Made by a program: the position numbers and the translations under genes. A stretch of 64,000 nt of DNA, taken from assembly GCF_000023025.1 (NCBI RefSeq), contig NC_012997.1, forward strand, positions 4,151,125 through 4,215,124. Reading direction: 5' to 3'. The notes under the pieces were generated by a model. It was not told the DNA's origin and did no database searches. It worked only from the letters and a program-made list of their open reading frames with translations. The DNA is from Teredinibacter turnerae T7901 (lineage in GTDB: Bacteria; Pseudomonadota; Gammaproteobacteria; Pseudomonadales; Cellvibrionaceae). This document shows, one piece after another, positions 16,270-26,063 of this stretch; position 1 is the stretch's first letter; every line of letters starts with the position of its first letter.

Positions 16270-16516
16270 CTACATATTTTTTAACAATTCCTCTGCTTGA
16301 CTATTTTCCAGCTCCACATCCATTTTCATAGAATAAATAACGGCATCTATATCCCCACCTCTAGCTTGTTGACATACTGACTAAGCAATTTAGCTTCAGA
16401 TTGCTTCGCGCGGGCTTCACTTTGCACCCACGGCAAAAACAAACGATAGTACCAGTAACCGGTAGTTATACCGCAGACGATAAAAAACCTAGGCATACCG
16501 CAACGACCAACTTCAT
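16270..16516 (-). pseudogene. Frameshifted remnant of a small membrane-anchored protein
   Basis: Three short stretches in different frames join into one sensible protein: a hydrophobic start MKLVVAVCLG then FFIVCGITTGYWYYRLFLPW, a charged helix QSEARAKQSEAKLLSQYV, and GGDIDAVIYSMKMDVELENS ending QAEELLKNM-stop. Two frame changes break it. It looks like a one-helix anchor with a coiled-coil tail, now decayed. The reconstruction is by eye. Confidence 0.4.
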
Positions 16517-17404
16517 ATAACCTTTTTTAACAATATTCTTAGCCCGAAAATTTCGCCGAATTCGGACCAAACACCGAACGTTTCCGTACAATCCCGATGA
16601 CCCCAGGAACCTACGCCCAACCTATCTCTTGCTTTCTATCTTGCCTGGAGGATATTGCTCCAAAGGAACCGCGTTTTTACCTACCCCGGAGGCTTGCAGT
16701 AGCCCAAACATTACCATGAGGTACGCATAGGTAAAGGTAAAGGTAAAGCTACACCTGAATGCAATGCCCATTAACCCATTTTTGAGCGTGCTAGTCAGTG
16801 GTGTGCAGCACTCAAGTGCCTATATCCATAGCGCCAACATGGTGCTCTCAAAATGGACATATATCGTCGCCAACACTGTTTCACCAGAGAGCAAACATTC
16901 GCCAAATCTAAACTATTATGTAGGCTTGATGCGTTGATTTGAGTGCCGATATTGAAGCTATTTGCGACATTCCACTCCATCTATCCAGTACTGGCTATTT
17001 TCAAGCATCAAGATGCCAATTTCCCCGATGGTTTATTTAACAGATGTCTAGCTTTAACTGGCGCCGGCTTGCCTCAAATCCAGTGCACCCTATATTCGAG
17101 CTGTGAGTCGACTTTGTAAGGGATTGATATTGCTAAAAGCCTGCCACCGACGAGGCTTGCCTTCTGTTCAGTGCTTACGCCCTGTTAGACGCGTTTAGCC
17201 CCTGCCAACCAACGCAAAAGCCGCTTGAAAACGCTATCCACAAAGCGGCTCAATTGCACCAAACAGTCCATATTGGCACGAACATTGATCCGTTGGCGGC
17301 TAGAGATGAATCAGGCCTTATCAAAGGCGCGCAACCGATGGCGGGATTCGGCTAAAGCGAGCCTAACTACGGTTGGAGACCAGTATAAGTAAGGTAGATT
17401 CCCA
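16517..17404. other. Gene-free, decayed right part of the island
   Basis: No supportable gene. It contains a GGTAAA tandem triplet repeat (16731-16749), a perfect AGCCGCTT / AAGCGGCT hairpin near 17219-17251, a GTCTAAC box (reverse strand, about 17189) without a clear partner, and a degenerate single copy of the 42-bp repeat at 17370-17408. The mixture fits old, inactivated cassettes or gene fragments. Confidence 0.45.
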
Positions 17405-17812
17405 TCGGCTCGTGGCTTTTTGCAACGCTCTGGAAGCGCTGGGAACTCGGATGCTGGAAAACCTCGGATAAAGTAACCACCTTCACCGTATCCGATTTTA
17501 GCCGCAGACTTAGCAGATACGACGGCACTAAGCACAAGCGGAGCGACTACCTCTTTTTAGGCTCGACCATCCGGCCGCTACCGGCCACGTATACAGCTCC
17601 ATATGTGAGCTCGCCATCGGCAGTAGCATAGAAACGGCTGAAGGCCGAATTAGTCCCACTACCGATATCACCCAAAACACAACAACCCTCAGCGTTTTTC
17701 CCACTTCCCCGGCAATGCCTACGTGGATGTATTTCCGAAGCTGACGAATTTTTAGCTTAGTGATTCAGGCTTTATATAGTGCGAAGAGCGACCCTAGGCC
17801 AATAAAACGCCA
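17405..17812 (+). pseudogene. Degraded copy of the DUF1501 3' end and its flank
   Basis: The sequence is colinear with the end of the intact DUF1501 gene (6263-6655). Shared blocks include caacgctctggaag, accaccttcaccgt-tccgatttt, cccggca-tgcctacg-ggatgt, and beyond the stop codon caataaaacgcc. The block-to-block distance is similar in both copies (about 362 and 377 bases). The reading frame is destroyed by indels and stops. It is therefore an old duplicate that now marks the right edge of the AT-rich island, whose left edge is the intact copy. Confidence 0.75.
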
Positions 17813-17929
17813 AGTTGCATCACCTCAACCTATTGAGATTAGAGGGCTTCATATGAATATTTACGCGCCATCGATCACATTATCCTGTTAAAATAGTGCA
17901 AAATTAATAATCAATAAATGGGATTTATT

Positions 17930-19894
17930 ATGCGCCGCACTGCGTACCTGCTAGTACTCTTTGTCAACATCCTCTCGTTTAATGCACAGTCTTCCCAACT
18001 TACGGCTGATGATTATGCTCAGCTACCCGATGTGCAAAAGCTCGCACTCGCGCCGAATGGAAAAAAACTTGCTTCTATGATACGTGTCGACGTACCCCAA
18101 ATGAAGGGTACTGCTGTTCAGGTAACGAACTTGGACACAGGCAAGAGCAACATCGTTTTATTTACTGATAATACCAAATACTTTCTCAGTCACCTTAAAT
18201 GGAAGGATGAAAAAACACTGCTCGTGTTTACTTGGTATCCAAGCAAGCGTGACACGTGGACAGGTATGGCTCGGGTGCACGGCGACACGCGAGAGACTCG
18301 ACTTCTCATAGTTAACACAGAAACAGGGGAAGTTAACCCCCCTTTTAAGGTAGGCTTCCTAAAAAAATACAAATATCTGCCATCAGGTCTGGGAACAGTT
18401 ATAAATACGCTTCCGGACAAGCCGGATCATATTCTCATGCGTGTACCGGGCTTATCAGATGGTTGGCCAGTGGGGCACGCTGTCGTTGACGTTAACATCA
18501 AGAAACGCTCTGCCCGCTTCATTCAAAAAAGAGATCCCTCCACAAGTGGCTGGGAGACAGACAAGCAGGGACGAGTACGTTTCGGCTGGAGTTATAATGA
18601 TGGAAAAACGTTTGATCTAAGCTTCAAGGACGTTAAAAAAAACCAGTGGGATAATCGTTGGACGTACATACCGTTTTCCGCCCAGTCAACAGAGTTCTCT
18701 GGTTTTGACTACGACCCCAACATTGTTTATCTGGAGCAATACAAAAATGGGTACTCGGTAATATCAAAGGCCGACCTTAGAGACCCATCCAACAAGACCG
18801 AAATTGTATTTAGTCGCGAAAACGCTGATGCTTCAGGCAAACTTATTTTTAGCAAAAAAAGGCAAAAACTGATCGGCATTGATCAAGGGCGAAGCCACCC
18901 TACTCGATTTATTGATGATGAATGGAGAGAAATCCAAGCAAAAATAGACGAGGCTCTTCCTAAAAGAAACAATAACATTTTCTCCATTACTGACGATGAA
19001 AATAAATTTCTGGTATTCAGCAATAGCCCGACAGAATCGGGAACTTACTATATAGGCTCTCGCTCACCCTTGAAACTAGAGCCGGCAGGTTATAGTTACA
19101 AAAAGCTTACCACAGACAAACTGTCGGATGTGCTCAGGACGAGCTTCACCGCACGGGATGGAACTCAAATTGAAGCCCACTTAACGCTCCCGAAGGGAGC
19201 CACGAAAAAATTGCCTACCCTAGTGTTTCCCCACGGTGGTCCATTCGCCAGAACCGAATGGGAGTTTGACATCTGGGCGCAGTTTTTTTCAAGCATGGGT
19301 TACACCGTAATTCAGCCAAATTTTCGAGGATCAGCCGGATATGGGTTGAATTTTACCTTAGCAGGTTTACGCGAATGGGGTAAAGCAATGCAGGAGGATG
19401 TCGAAGACACTGTCGCCGAGATTGTAAAGCGAGGTATTGCCGACCCGAAAAAAATATGCATTGTGGGCGCAAGCTACGGCGGCTATGCAGCACTTGTTGG
19501 TGTTAGCAAAACGCCGGATCTCTATCGTTGCGCTATTAGCGTGAACGGGGTGACGGATCTACTGAAACTTGTTGACAGAGAAACCAACATTGCGACTTCT
19601 TACGATTTAGTGGACGAATACATCGGCGATGATCGCGCAGACCTGGCAGCAAACTCACCGGTCAAGCTCGTAGATAATATTAAAGTTCCCGTTCTTTTAA
19701 TCCATGGTGAAAAAGATCGGCAGGTGGATGTTACGCACGGACGGCAAATGTACTACGCATTACGTGACGCGAAAAAAGATGTTATCTATATTGAGCAGGA
19801 AAACGAAGATCACTACATTTCTGGTGAACACAGCCGTATTGAAGCCTTCCGCGCAATGGCAGACTTCCTAAACAAAAACCTGCCGGTTAGATGA
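17930..19894 (+). CDS. S9 family prolyl oligopeptidase-like peptidase
   Basis: An exported serine peptidase of the S9 family (dipeptidyl/acylaminoacyl-peptidase type) of about 654 residues. ATG 17930 is chosen because a weak GGGA lies about 7 bases before it; ATG 17918 has no ribosome binding site. A signal peptide ends near SFNAQSS. The N-terminal half is a predicted beta-propeller; the C-terminal alpha/beta-hydrolase carries the catalytic Ser in GASYGGY, the Asp in HGEKDRQVD and the His in ENEDHY (about residues 519, 600 and 632 counted from 17918). FPHGGPFARTEWEFD supplies the oxyanion region. It stands alone, immediately right of the island. Confidence 0.92.
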   Translation: MRRTAYLLVLFVNILSFNAQSSQLTADDYAQLPDVQKLALAPNGKKLASMIRVDVPQMKGTAVQVTNLDTGKSNIVLFTDNTKYFLSHLKWKDEKTLLVFTWYPSKRDTWTGMARVHGDTRETRLLIVNTETGEVNPPFKVGFLKKYKYLPSGLGTVINTLPDKPDHILMRVPGLSDGWPVGHAVVDVNIKKRSARFIQKRDPSTSGWETDKQGRVRFGWSYNDGKTFDLSFKDVKKNQWDNRWTYIPFSAQSTEFSGFDYDPNIVYLEQYKNGYSVISKADLRDPSNKTEIVFSRENADASGKLIFSKKRQKLIGIDQGRSHPTRFIDDEWREIQAKIDEALPKRNNNIFSITDDENKFLVFSNSPTESGTYYIGSRSPLKLEPAGYSYKKLTTDKLSDVLRTSFTARDGTQIEAHLTLPKGATKKLPTLVFPHGGPFARTEWEFDIWAQFFSSMGYTVIQPNFRGSAGYGLNFTLAGLREWGKAMQEDVEDTVAEIVKRGIADPKKICIVGASYGGYAALVGVSKTPDLYRCAISVNGVTDLLKLVDRETNIATSYDLVDEYIGDDRADLAANSPVKLVDNIKVPVLLIHGEKDRQVDVTHGRQMYYALRDAKKDVIYIEQENEDHYISGEHSRIEAFRAMADFLNKNLPVR

Positions 19895-19902
19895 CGGTCA
19901 GG

Positions 19903-19931
19903 ATCTCTCGGGGTTAAATACCTCGGGAGAT
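19903..19931 (+). terminator. Stem-loop after the S9 peptidase gene
   Basis: ATCTCTCGGGG pairs with CCTCGGGAGAT (two wobble pairs) around a 7-base loop, 8 bases after the stop codon, followed by AACTTTTGG. A plausible terminator. Confidence 0.55.
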
Positions 19932-20175
19932 AACTTTTGGTGCGATAACATTGTTACTCAATCTACGGCAGGCGGAACGCACCACAAGAGGTTCAAACTG
20001 TTCCACATCGCAGGGCGAACCTTCATTTGACCACCACTTAGCGTAAAGCTCACAATAATAACCAAACACTCCGCCCCAGCCTACGTTCGCGGTTTAGCGA
20101 AGAGCACGAATTAGCAGTTTTTATTTAGCCGTTTTGGCCGCGCGTGTTAATAAGCCCCCATCAATGCACATTTGG

Positions 20176-20631
20176 TCAGCGATCACGAAACTCTGTTAAT
20201 AGCAACACTGATGAAATTACGGCTTCTGAGTTTGAATGCTGCATTGCGATATTTTGCGCTTGCAGAGCGATAACTTTTAGCTGCTTACGTCCATCGGGCG
20301 TGTGAAGCCAGGAAAATGCAGCAACATTAATTAGAACAACTATCCAAAACACTAATCTAAAGCTTGCTTTTCTAGTTTTATGCCGAAATTGATGTTGTGC
20401 GAGAAGAGCGCCTGGCCAGCCACATAACAGGCCGAGCATATGCAACGTACTTTCCGGTACCCGCCATTCGCCATTTTTGGCTGCTTTTTTGTCTTTCGCG
20501 TAATACGCATATGCGATACAACTAATCAATAAAAATGCAACCCCAATAATTAACGGCGTAAAACCTAAAATGTAGGACGCTGAAATTACCAAGAAAAATA
20601 TGATGACGACATAGGGTTGGTAGTTTTTCAT
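20176..20631 (-). CDS. DUF1294 membrane protein
   Basis: A 151-residue inner-membrane protein with four predicted helices. The family signature is clear: a cytoplasmic turn followed by LHMLGLLCGWPGALLAQHQFRHKTRKASF and then FRLVFWIVVLINVAAF. In many bacteria this domain is fused to a cold-shock domain; here the nucleic-acid-binding part is absent. Function unknown. No operon partner is close. Confidence 0.8.
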   Translation of the reverse strand: MKNYQPYVVIIFFLVISASYILGFTPLIIGVAFLLISCIAYAYYAKDKKAAKNGEWRVPESTLHMLGLLCGWPGALLAQHQFRHKTRKASFRLVFWIVVLINVAAFSWLHTPDGRKQLKVIALQAQNIAMQHSNSEAVISSVLLLTEFRDR

Positions 20632-20868
20632 AGGTCATTTTTCCCTAACATTTTTTATTCTTTTAGAAACTGTTTTCAAGGTTTTCAATTGGATCTAAAG
20701 CTGACTTTCGTAAAGGCACTACAATTTCTACCCTGACTGCTTTGCGGTAACAGCTACAGGCAAACATCATCTAATTCTCTAATAAAGCATTTTAAGCTTA
20801 AAAATTGTTGAATCTGCCTGCAGATTTGTCAACGCAAAAACGGCATTAAATTCCATTACTACACTTTT

Positions 20869-21684
20869 TTATTCGGCAATTTTTCGCCCTGTGATGCTGT
20901 AAACCATCGGAATATCGTTTCCCTTATGGCTTAAATAGAAACGCCCTGGCTCGCGTTCGACCATGCCTTCGAAACAGTTGTACGGGCTATATGGGAATTC
21001 ACTGACACGCTCAATCTGGATACCAACAGCCAGCAGAGCGGTGATTACGCTGGAGATAGGATGAGCCCAGGCTGCGAACTTGCCTATCGCGTCAGAGGAG
21101 TTTTCTGTGTACGTGCCTTCTTCATCGATATCGGGCTCGTGCTTAGTAAAATACGAATACCCAGCCAGCAGGTCATAAACAGGGTGAAAATCTACTATAT
21201 AGAAGCGACCACCGATGGCAAGGTTTGACGCAATAACCTGGGCCCATCGGCTTAGATCCGGCAACCAGCAGATGGTACCGTAGGAGGTAAACACAATGTC
21301 ATAGGGAGCCGCGCCTGAACGCTGGAATGAATAGACATCGGCGCAAACAAATTCTGCGCCTAACTGAAGCTCTTGCGCCAGCTCTCGGGCCTTTTTAATG
21401 GCAACCGGTGATATGTCCACACCAGTGCAGACTGCCCCTTTTCTTGCCCACGAGAGTGTGTCCATGCCGAAGTGACACTGAAGCTGCAGAAGTGATTTGC
21501 TGTTAACGTCCCCAAGCTCGGCGAGTTCAATCTCGCGAAGCGAGGTTTCGCCAGATAAAAAACCTTTTAGGTCATAGAACCTCGAACCAAAATGGGCTTC
21601 TGCCCTTCGGTCCCAACCTACGCGATTCATCTCGAAGTAGTCGGCCTCCGTCAACGTCTTCTTCATATCATCTAACTCCCTCAC
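20869..21684 (-). CDS. SAM-dependent methyltransferase (class I)
   Basis: A 271-residue methyltransferase of unknown substrate. It begins with MNRVGWDRRAEAHFGSRFYD, and the SAM-binding core is seen in LLQLQCHFGMDTLSWARKGA (motif I), VDISPVAIKKARELA (motif II) and DIVFTSYGTICWL (motif III/IV). An alternative start six codons in (ATG 21666, MKKTLTEADYF) is equally possible. Monocistronic. Confidence 0.85.
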   Translation of the reverse strand: MRELDDMKKTLTEADYFEMNRVGWDRRAEAHFGSRFYDLKGFLSGETSLREIELAELGDVNSKSLLQLQCHFGMDTLSWARKGAVCTGVDISPVAIKKARELAQELQLGAEFVCADVYSFQRSGAAPYDIVFTSYGTICWLPDLSRWAQVIASNLAIGGRFYIVDFHPVYDLLAGYSYFTKHEPDIDEEGTYTENSSDAIGKFAAWAHPISSVITALLAVGIQIERVSEFPYSPYNCFEGMVEREPGRFYLSHKGNDIPMVYSITGRKIAE

Positions 21685-21891
21685 CCTGCGTTAACCGACG
21701 CACACGCCAGTGCGCGGTAGTAATGTTTAACAAATTCTACACCTGTAAAAGTGTACCGACGCTAGACCAAAAAGCGTACATAGCCTGATAGCTGACAGGC
21801 TCAACTTAACCCAACTGACGGGTTGCGGTCACTTTCGTTTACCTGCTACCCAATTCGTTAACCTGGCGGAAAAACAAATAACCCCATCTAC

Positions 21892-22269
21892 TTAGTCGCG
21901 CTCCCTTCGAGCACCATGTTTTTTGGGTGCGCTTGCCAGCAGCGAAACAAGGCGGGCAATTAGCCATAAAACGATTAACCAAAAAACTAACAAGGCACAA
22001 TAACCAAAAGTACTTGGCGAGCACCAACCCCAACCACACTGGCCGTTGTTCAGCAGCAGTCCGGGAAATCCGATGCTATTTAACAAATATACGGGCATCG
22101 TTTGGATAAAACCCAAAACAGCATAGGGTGCACTCATGTAAACAGGCAGGTTGTCTCGCAGTAGAAGATAAGGAAGCCAAACCAGCGCATTTATCAGTAT
22201 GAACACGCAGAGTAACTTTATTGTTGTTCTCTCAAACATCGACCCTAGACCTAAATTTCGCCCTCGCAC
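21892..22269 (-). CDS. Small membrane protein, unknown family
   Basis: A 125-residue protein (or 115 from ATG 22239) with three hydrophobic segments (KLLCVFILINALVWLPYLLL, SAPYAVLGFIQTMPVYLLNS, TFGYCALLVFWLIVLWLIA) and a basic C-terminal tail. No family recognised. It has a short CGWGWCSPS loop with two cysteines. Not obviously linked to its neighbours. Confidence 0.5.
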   Translation of the reverse strand: MRGRNLGLGSMFERTTIKLLCVFILINALVWLPYLLLRDNLPVYMSAPYAVLGFIQTMPVYLLNSIGFPGLLLNNGQCGWGWCSPSTFGYCALLVFWLIVLWLIARLVSLLASAPKKHGARRERD

Positions 22270-22676
22270 CGCAAATCAACTTTTCACCCTTATCCATGAA
22301 GCGCCTGCAACTGCGCTCTTACCCCTAACCCGCCTCGTTGTCGACCAGATATCACGCGGCTTTCTTTCGCCAGGAACGTTTCCTACCCTCCACCAACAAC
22401 GATCAGCAGTACTTCAACCTGGCCCTACGGCAAATATCCGTTCAACTTAAATTCGCATGTTGATTCACTGAGTACCCCAATGATTCAAAAGGATGGCGTT
22501 TCAGCAGCAATTAGGCTGCCAGAACCCAATTCAACTGTTTTGCACGAAATGCGTTGCTGGGCGTTTAACAGGAGCCGCTGTTTCGCGCAGGCCAAGGCCC
22601 AGCTATAGACCATACTCTTTCGTGGATTTACCCGTTAGAATACCGCTCACATAACAATAACGCGGTATGTTCAGCC

Positions 22677-23066
22677 ATGACTCAGCACCTTAAAAAAATA
22701 CTTCATGTGTTATTAACCTGCCTGTTAGCTTACACGGCTTACTTGCAATTTAACGATCCAGATCCGTTATTTTGGGTGTTACTCTACGGCCTGGCGGCTC
22801 TCGTTCCATTGGCTGCCGTTATCGGCACAAATACCAAAACAGCGAACGCACTACACGGGCTGGCAGCGGGATTTTGTCTTGCCGGGCTCGCCATCTCTCT
22901 GCCAGGATTGGTGGAATACCTCCACTACCATTTGGGCAGCGAATCGCTGGTGGAAGATATGAGCCCGGAAAAACCCTATATTGAAGAAGGCAGGGAATTT
23001 ATTGGGACGGCGTTTGCGTTTATCGTGAGCCTGAGTTATTGGGTGGTGCGCAAACCTCTCGCCTAA
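22677..23066 (+). CDS. TMEM220-family membrane protein
   Basis: A 129-residue inner-membrane protein with four predicted helices. The start HVLLTCLLAYTAYLQFNDPDPLFWVLLYG matches the family's conserved Q-x-NDPDPxxW motif. Function is unknown in bacteria and eukaryotes. It stands alone, 470 bases before the TonB receptor gene. Confidence 0.75.
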   Translation: MTQHLKKILHVLLTCLLAYTAYLQFNDPDPLFWVLLYGLAALVPLAAVIGTNTKTANALHGLAAGFCLAGLAISLPGLVEYLHYHLGSESLVEDMSPEKPYIEEGREFIGTAFAFIVSLSYWVVRKPLA

Positions 23067-23591
23067 CTTTATTTTCATCTCGCAATTTATGTAATTCGCC
23101 AATCACCGCCGCACCTTTACCATCGGAGGTTAGCCGCATTTAAGCGACGTTAACCTCCTGATCGCGCTCTGCCGACGACATTTAATGCAAGTTCTCTTAA
23201 GCTCGCTGATATAGCATTATTATAGAACGCGCAAAAATCTACGAATTTTCGGCGATATGTGGCGATTTTCCGCAAAATAGCGATATGCGAGCTGAGATAC
23301 CCCCTCGCCTGTGCTACACTGTTGCACGTTGTGTTGCTTTTGTCGTCTTAACTCTGGAGAGAAATGTCGGCAAAAGTTGCGTTTATCGATCTCCTAAGGC
23401 TATTCGAATTTTCGAGTCCTCGTCCGTCTGCCAAACGTAACGCCTGTGGCATAAAACGGCTGCGAGTAACAGATCGATAACTTCATTCTTTAGCAAGGCG
23501 CCGCATTACGCCAAGCCTCTGCTAGCCATCAATCATGCATTCCGGGAATTCGCTATCAACCGGGAATGACTCAAAACCGGGGAAGTTTGTT
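23067..23591. other. Long leader/promoter region of the TonB receptor gene
   Basis: No gene is seen. A CTACACTGTTGCACG-type segment near 23316 could hold a promoter, but no certain -35/-10 pair stands out. The open frame that begins at ATG 23535 is judged to be leader (see the receptor entry). Confidence 0.4.
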
Positions 23592-26048
23592 GTGAAAACG
23601 AAACCACACCGTGCAGCGTTCGGTAAAAAGCCGCTGCAAATTGCCATAGCGTTGGTTATCGCTGGCAGCTTGAGCCAGGGCGCTCTCGCACAAAAAGTCG
23701 AAGAAATGGTGGTCACTGCGACCAAACAGCCAGCGCGTGCGCAAGACACGCCTATCGCAATCCAGGCACTGGGTGCCAGCGCGATGGAAGAGCTGAACAT
23801 TCAGAGCTTCGACGACTACGTAGCCAATCTGCCAAATGTTTCTGCCGGCGGACGCGGTCCAGGGCAATCCACCGTGTACATTCGCGGTATGTCCATTCAA
23901 CCCATCACCGTTATGCTTTCCGGCGCGCAGGGCACTACGCCTAACGTTGCCCTTTATCTGGACGAACAGCCAGTAACCGCGCCCGGCCGCAATCTGGATG
24001 TGTACGCCGCCGATATGGAGCGCATTGAAGTGCTCGCCGGCCCGCAAGGTACTCTGTTTGGCTCCAGCTCTCAGGCGGGTACCATCCGACTGATTACCAA
24101 CAAACCAAATTTTGATGGTTTCGACACCGGCTTTAAAACATCCTGGTCCGAAACAAAAGGCGGCGACATGAGCACCAGCGCCGAAGCCTTTGTGAACCTG
24201 CCGATAAACGACAAGCTGGCAACACGCTTTGTGGTTTATAACAACCAGCAAGGTGGTTACATCGATAATGTAGTAGGCACCTTCAGCATCGACCCGAGTA
24301 AAAACCCGGATGCCAATGTATCTTTGCCAGCAAACGCCACCTACGAAGACGCTTCCAACGTCGCGCTTGCCGAGGACGACTTTAACGATAGTTTTTATAA
24401 AGGTATGCGCATCGGCGCTAAATACCTGATTAATGACGACTGGGATATTTTAGTTCAGCACAGCCGTCAGGAGCTCGGCGCCGATGGTGTATTTGATTAC
24501 GATCCAGAAGTTGGTGATTTGGAAGTCGAACGATTTTTCCCTGACGAATTGCGCGATAGCTTTGATCAAACCGCCTGGACCTTGGAAGGTCGCCTGGGCG
24601 CGCTGGAAATGCTGTACACCGGCGCTTACTTAAACCGCGATGTGCAACAGAGCATCGACTACACCGGCTATAACAACAGCGGCGGTTTTATCGAGTACTA
24701 CACCTGTACCTACGATAACCCGGACTACATGGTAAATTACCCGAACGCTGCCGAGTACATTACCGATGTGCGCGAATGTAAAAACCCGGTTAAAGGTTTT
24801 AAAGGCACCCAGAACCAAACGCGTGAAACCCACGAATTCCGTATTGTTACGCCCACAGAAAAAAATATTCGCGCGGTTGTCGGTGTATTTTATGAAGACT
24901 TCCAGATTAAAACACAGGACGATTTTCTGTACCTGGCCACGCCTGATATCGGCTTTGTACCCAACGCACCTATTGCCGGGGCAAACAATATTAACGATGC
25001 CACGCGACCTGCTGGTGTAGCGTTTTTTAACGATATTACGCGTACCGAAACTCAGATGGCAGCTTTTGGTGAGGTCGCCTATGACCTGCTTTCCAATCTT
25101 ACTGCGACTGTAGGCTTGCGCTACTACGAGATGGAATCTGATTTCACTGGTTCGTCCAATTTTGCCGACGGTATTTTCCAAAATGGTGCGCAAACGGACC
25201 GTGGTCGCGATTACGACAGTTCAGGTGGCCACACCAAAGAGCCATTGAAAGCGGATGACGTCATTACTAAGTTCAACCTGAGCTACCGCCCATCGACCTA
25301 CAGCATGGTGTATTTCACCTACTCCGAAGGCTTCCGCCCTGGTGGCTTTAACCGCGGCGGTGGCATTCCTTCTGCCAACCCGGATTACCCAACGGTATCG
25401 GTAACCTACGAAACCGACAACGTGGTAAACCGCGAGATTGGCTGGAAGACCCAGTGGTTTGATCAGAGCCTGCAGTTCAACGGCAATATTTATAACATTC
25501 AGTGGAACGACATGCAGGTGTCCCGTTTCGATCCTGAAAATGTTTCTATATTAACGTTTATCGAAAACGCTGCCGATGCTGAAATAACCGGCTTGGAAGC
25601 AGACCTCACCTGGGCGGCCACCAATAATCTCACCTTGTTCGCGGCTATGTCGTATAACGACTCCGAGCTAAAATCGACAGAGGCGCAGGTTATTGAAATG
25701 GCACCGGTGGGCAGCCAGTTACCGCTGACCCCCAAACTGCAATTTAACCTGCGTGCACGCTATGCATGGAGCATGGGCCTACAGGATTACTATGTGCAGC
25801 TGGGCAGCCGCTACTCCGATAAAAGCTACAGCTCAATCGTAGCGGAAGAACGGGAAGAACAGCACGGTTACACACTGGTGGATGCCAGCATTGGTACCAA
25901 ACGCGATGGCTGGAACCTAGAGTTGTTTGTCGACAACCTTACCGACAAACGCGCAGAAATGTTTATTAATAACCAGGACGACATTCGCCGCATCGGCACT
26001 AACCGGCCTCGTACGGCAGGTTTGCGCGTCTCCTATCGCTATCAGTAA
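23592..26048 (+). CDS. TonB-dependent outer-membrane receptor
   Basis: An outer-membrane beta-barrel transporter of about 818 residues. I prefer GTG 23592 because GGGGAAG lies 7 bases before it and a basic signal peptide (KTKPHRAAFGKKPLQIAIAL...LAQ) follows; ATG 23535 would put 19 non-signal-like residues in front. The plug domain begins VEEMVVTATKQPARAQDTPI, continues with YIRGMSIQP and ADMERIEVLAGPQGTLFGSS, and the barrel ends with the aromatic terminal strand GLRVSYRYQ. It resembles the receptors that take up complex organic ligands in marine proteobacteria. It lies 15 bases before a TPR-sulfotransferase gene, a recurrent pairing whose logic is not known. Confidence 0.93.
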   Translation: MKTKPHRAAFGKKPLQIAIALVIAGSLSQGALAQKVEEMVVTATKQPARAQDTPIAIQALGASAMEELNIQSFDDYVANLPNVSAGGRGPGQSTVYIRGMSIQPITVMLSGAQGTTPNVALYLDEQPVTAPGRNLDVYAADMERIEVLAGPQGTLFGSSSQAGTIRLITNKPNFDGFDTGFKTSWSETKGGDMSTSAEAFVNLPINDKLATRFVVYNNQQGGYIDNVVGTFSIDPSKNPDANVSLPANATYEDASNVALAEDDFNDSFYKGMRIGAKYLINDDWDILVQHSRQELGADGVFDYDPEVGDLEVERFFPDELRDSFDQTAWTLEGRLGALEMLYTGAYLNRDVQQSIDYTGYNNSGGFIEYYTCTYDNPDYMVNYPNAAEYITDVRECKNPVKGFKGTQNQTRETHEFRIVTPTEKNIRAVVGVFYEDFQIKTQDDFLYLATPDIGFVPNAPIAGANNINDATRPAGVAFFNDITRTETQMAAFGEVAYDLLSNLTATVGLRYYEMESDFTGSSNFADGIFQNGAQTDRGRDYDSSGGHTKEPLKADDVITKFNLSYRPSTYSMVYFTYSEGFRPGGFNRGGGIPSANPDYPTVSVTYETDNVVNREIGWKTQWFDQSLQFNGNIYNIQWNDMQVSRFDPENVSILTFIENAADAEITGLEADLTWAATNNLTLFAAMSYNDSELKSTEAQVIEMAPVGSQLPLTPKLQFNLRARYAWSMGLQDYYVQLGSRYSDKSYSSIVAEEREEQHGYTLVDASIGTKRDGWNLELFVDNLTDKRAEMFINNQDDIRRIGTNRPRTAGLRVSYRYQ

Positions 26049-26063
26049 AAAATAAGGTCAGTT

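Noticed and set aside
6900-17900. An integron integrase or transposase inside the island
   Set aside because: Looked for tyrosine-recombinase motifs and IS ends on both strands; none found. The array is therefore described as lacking an integrase in this window.
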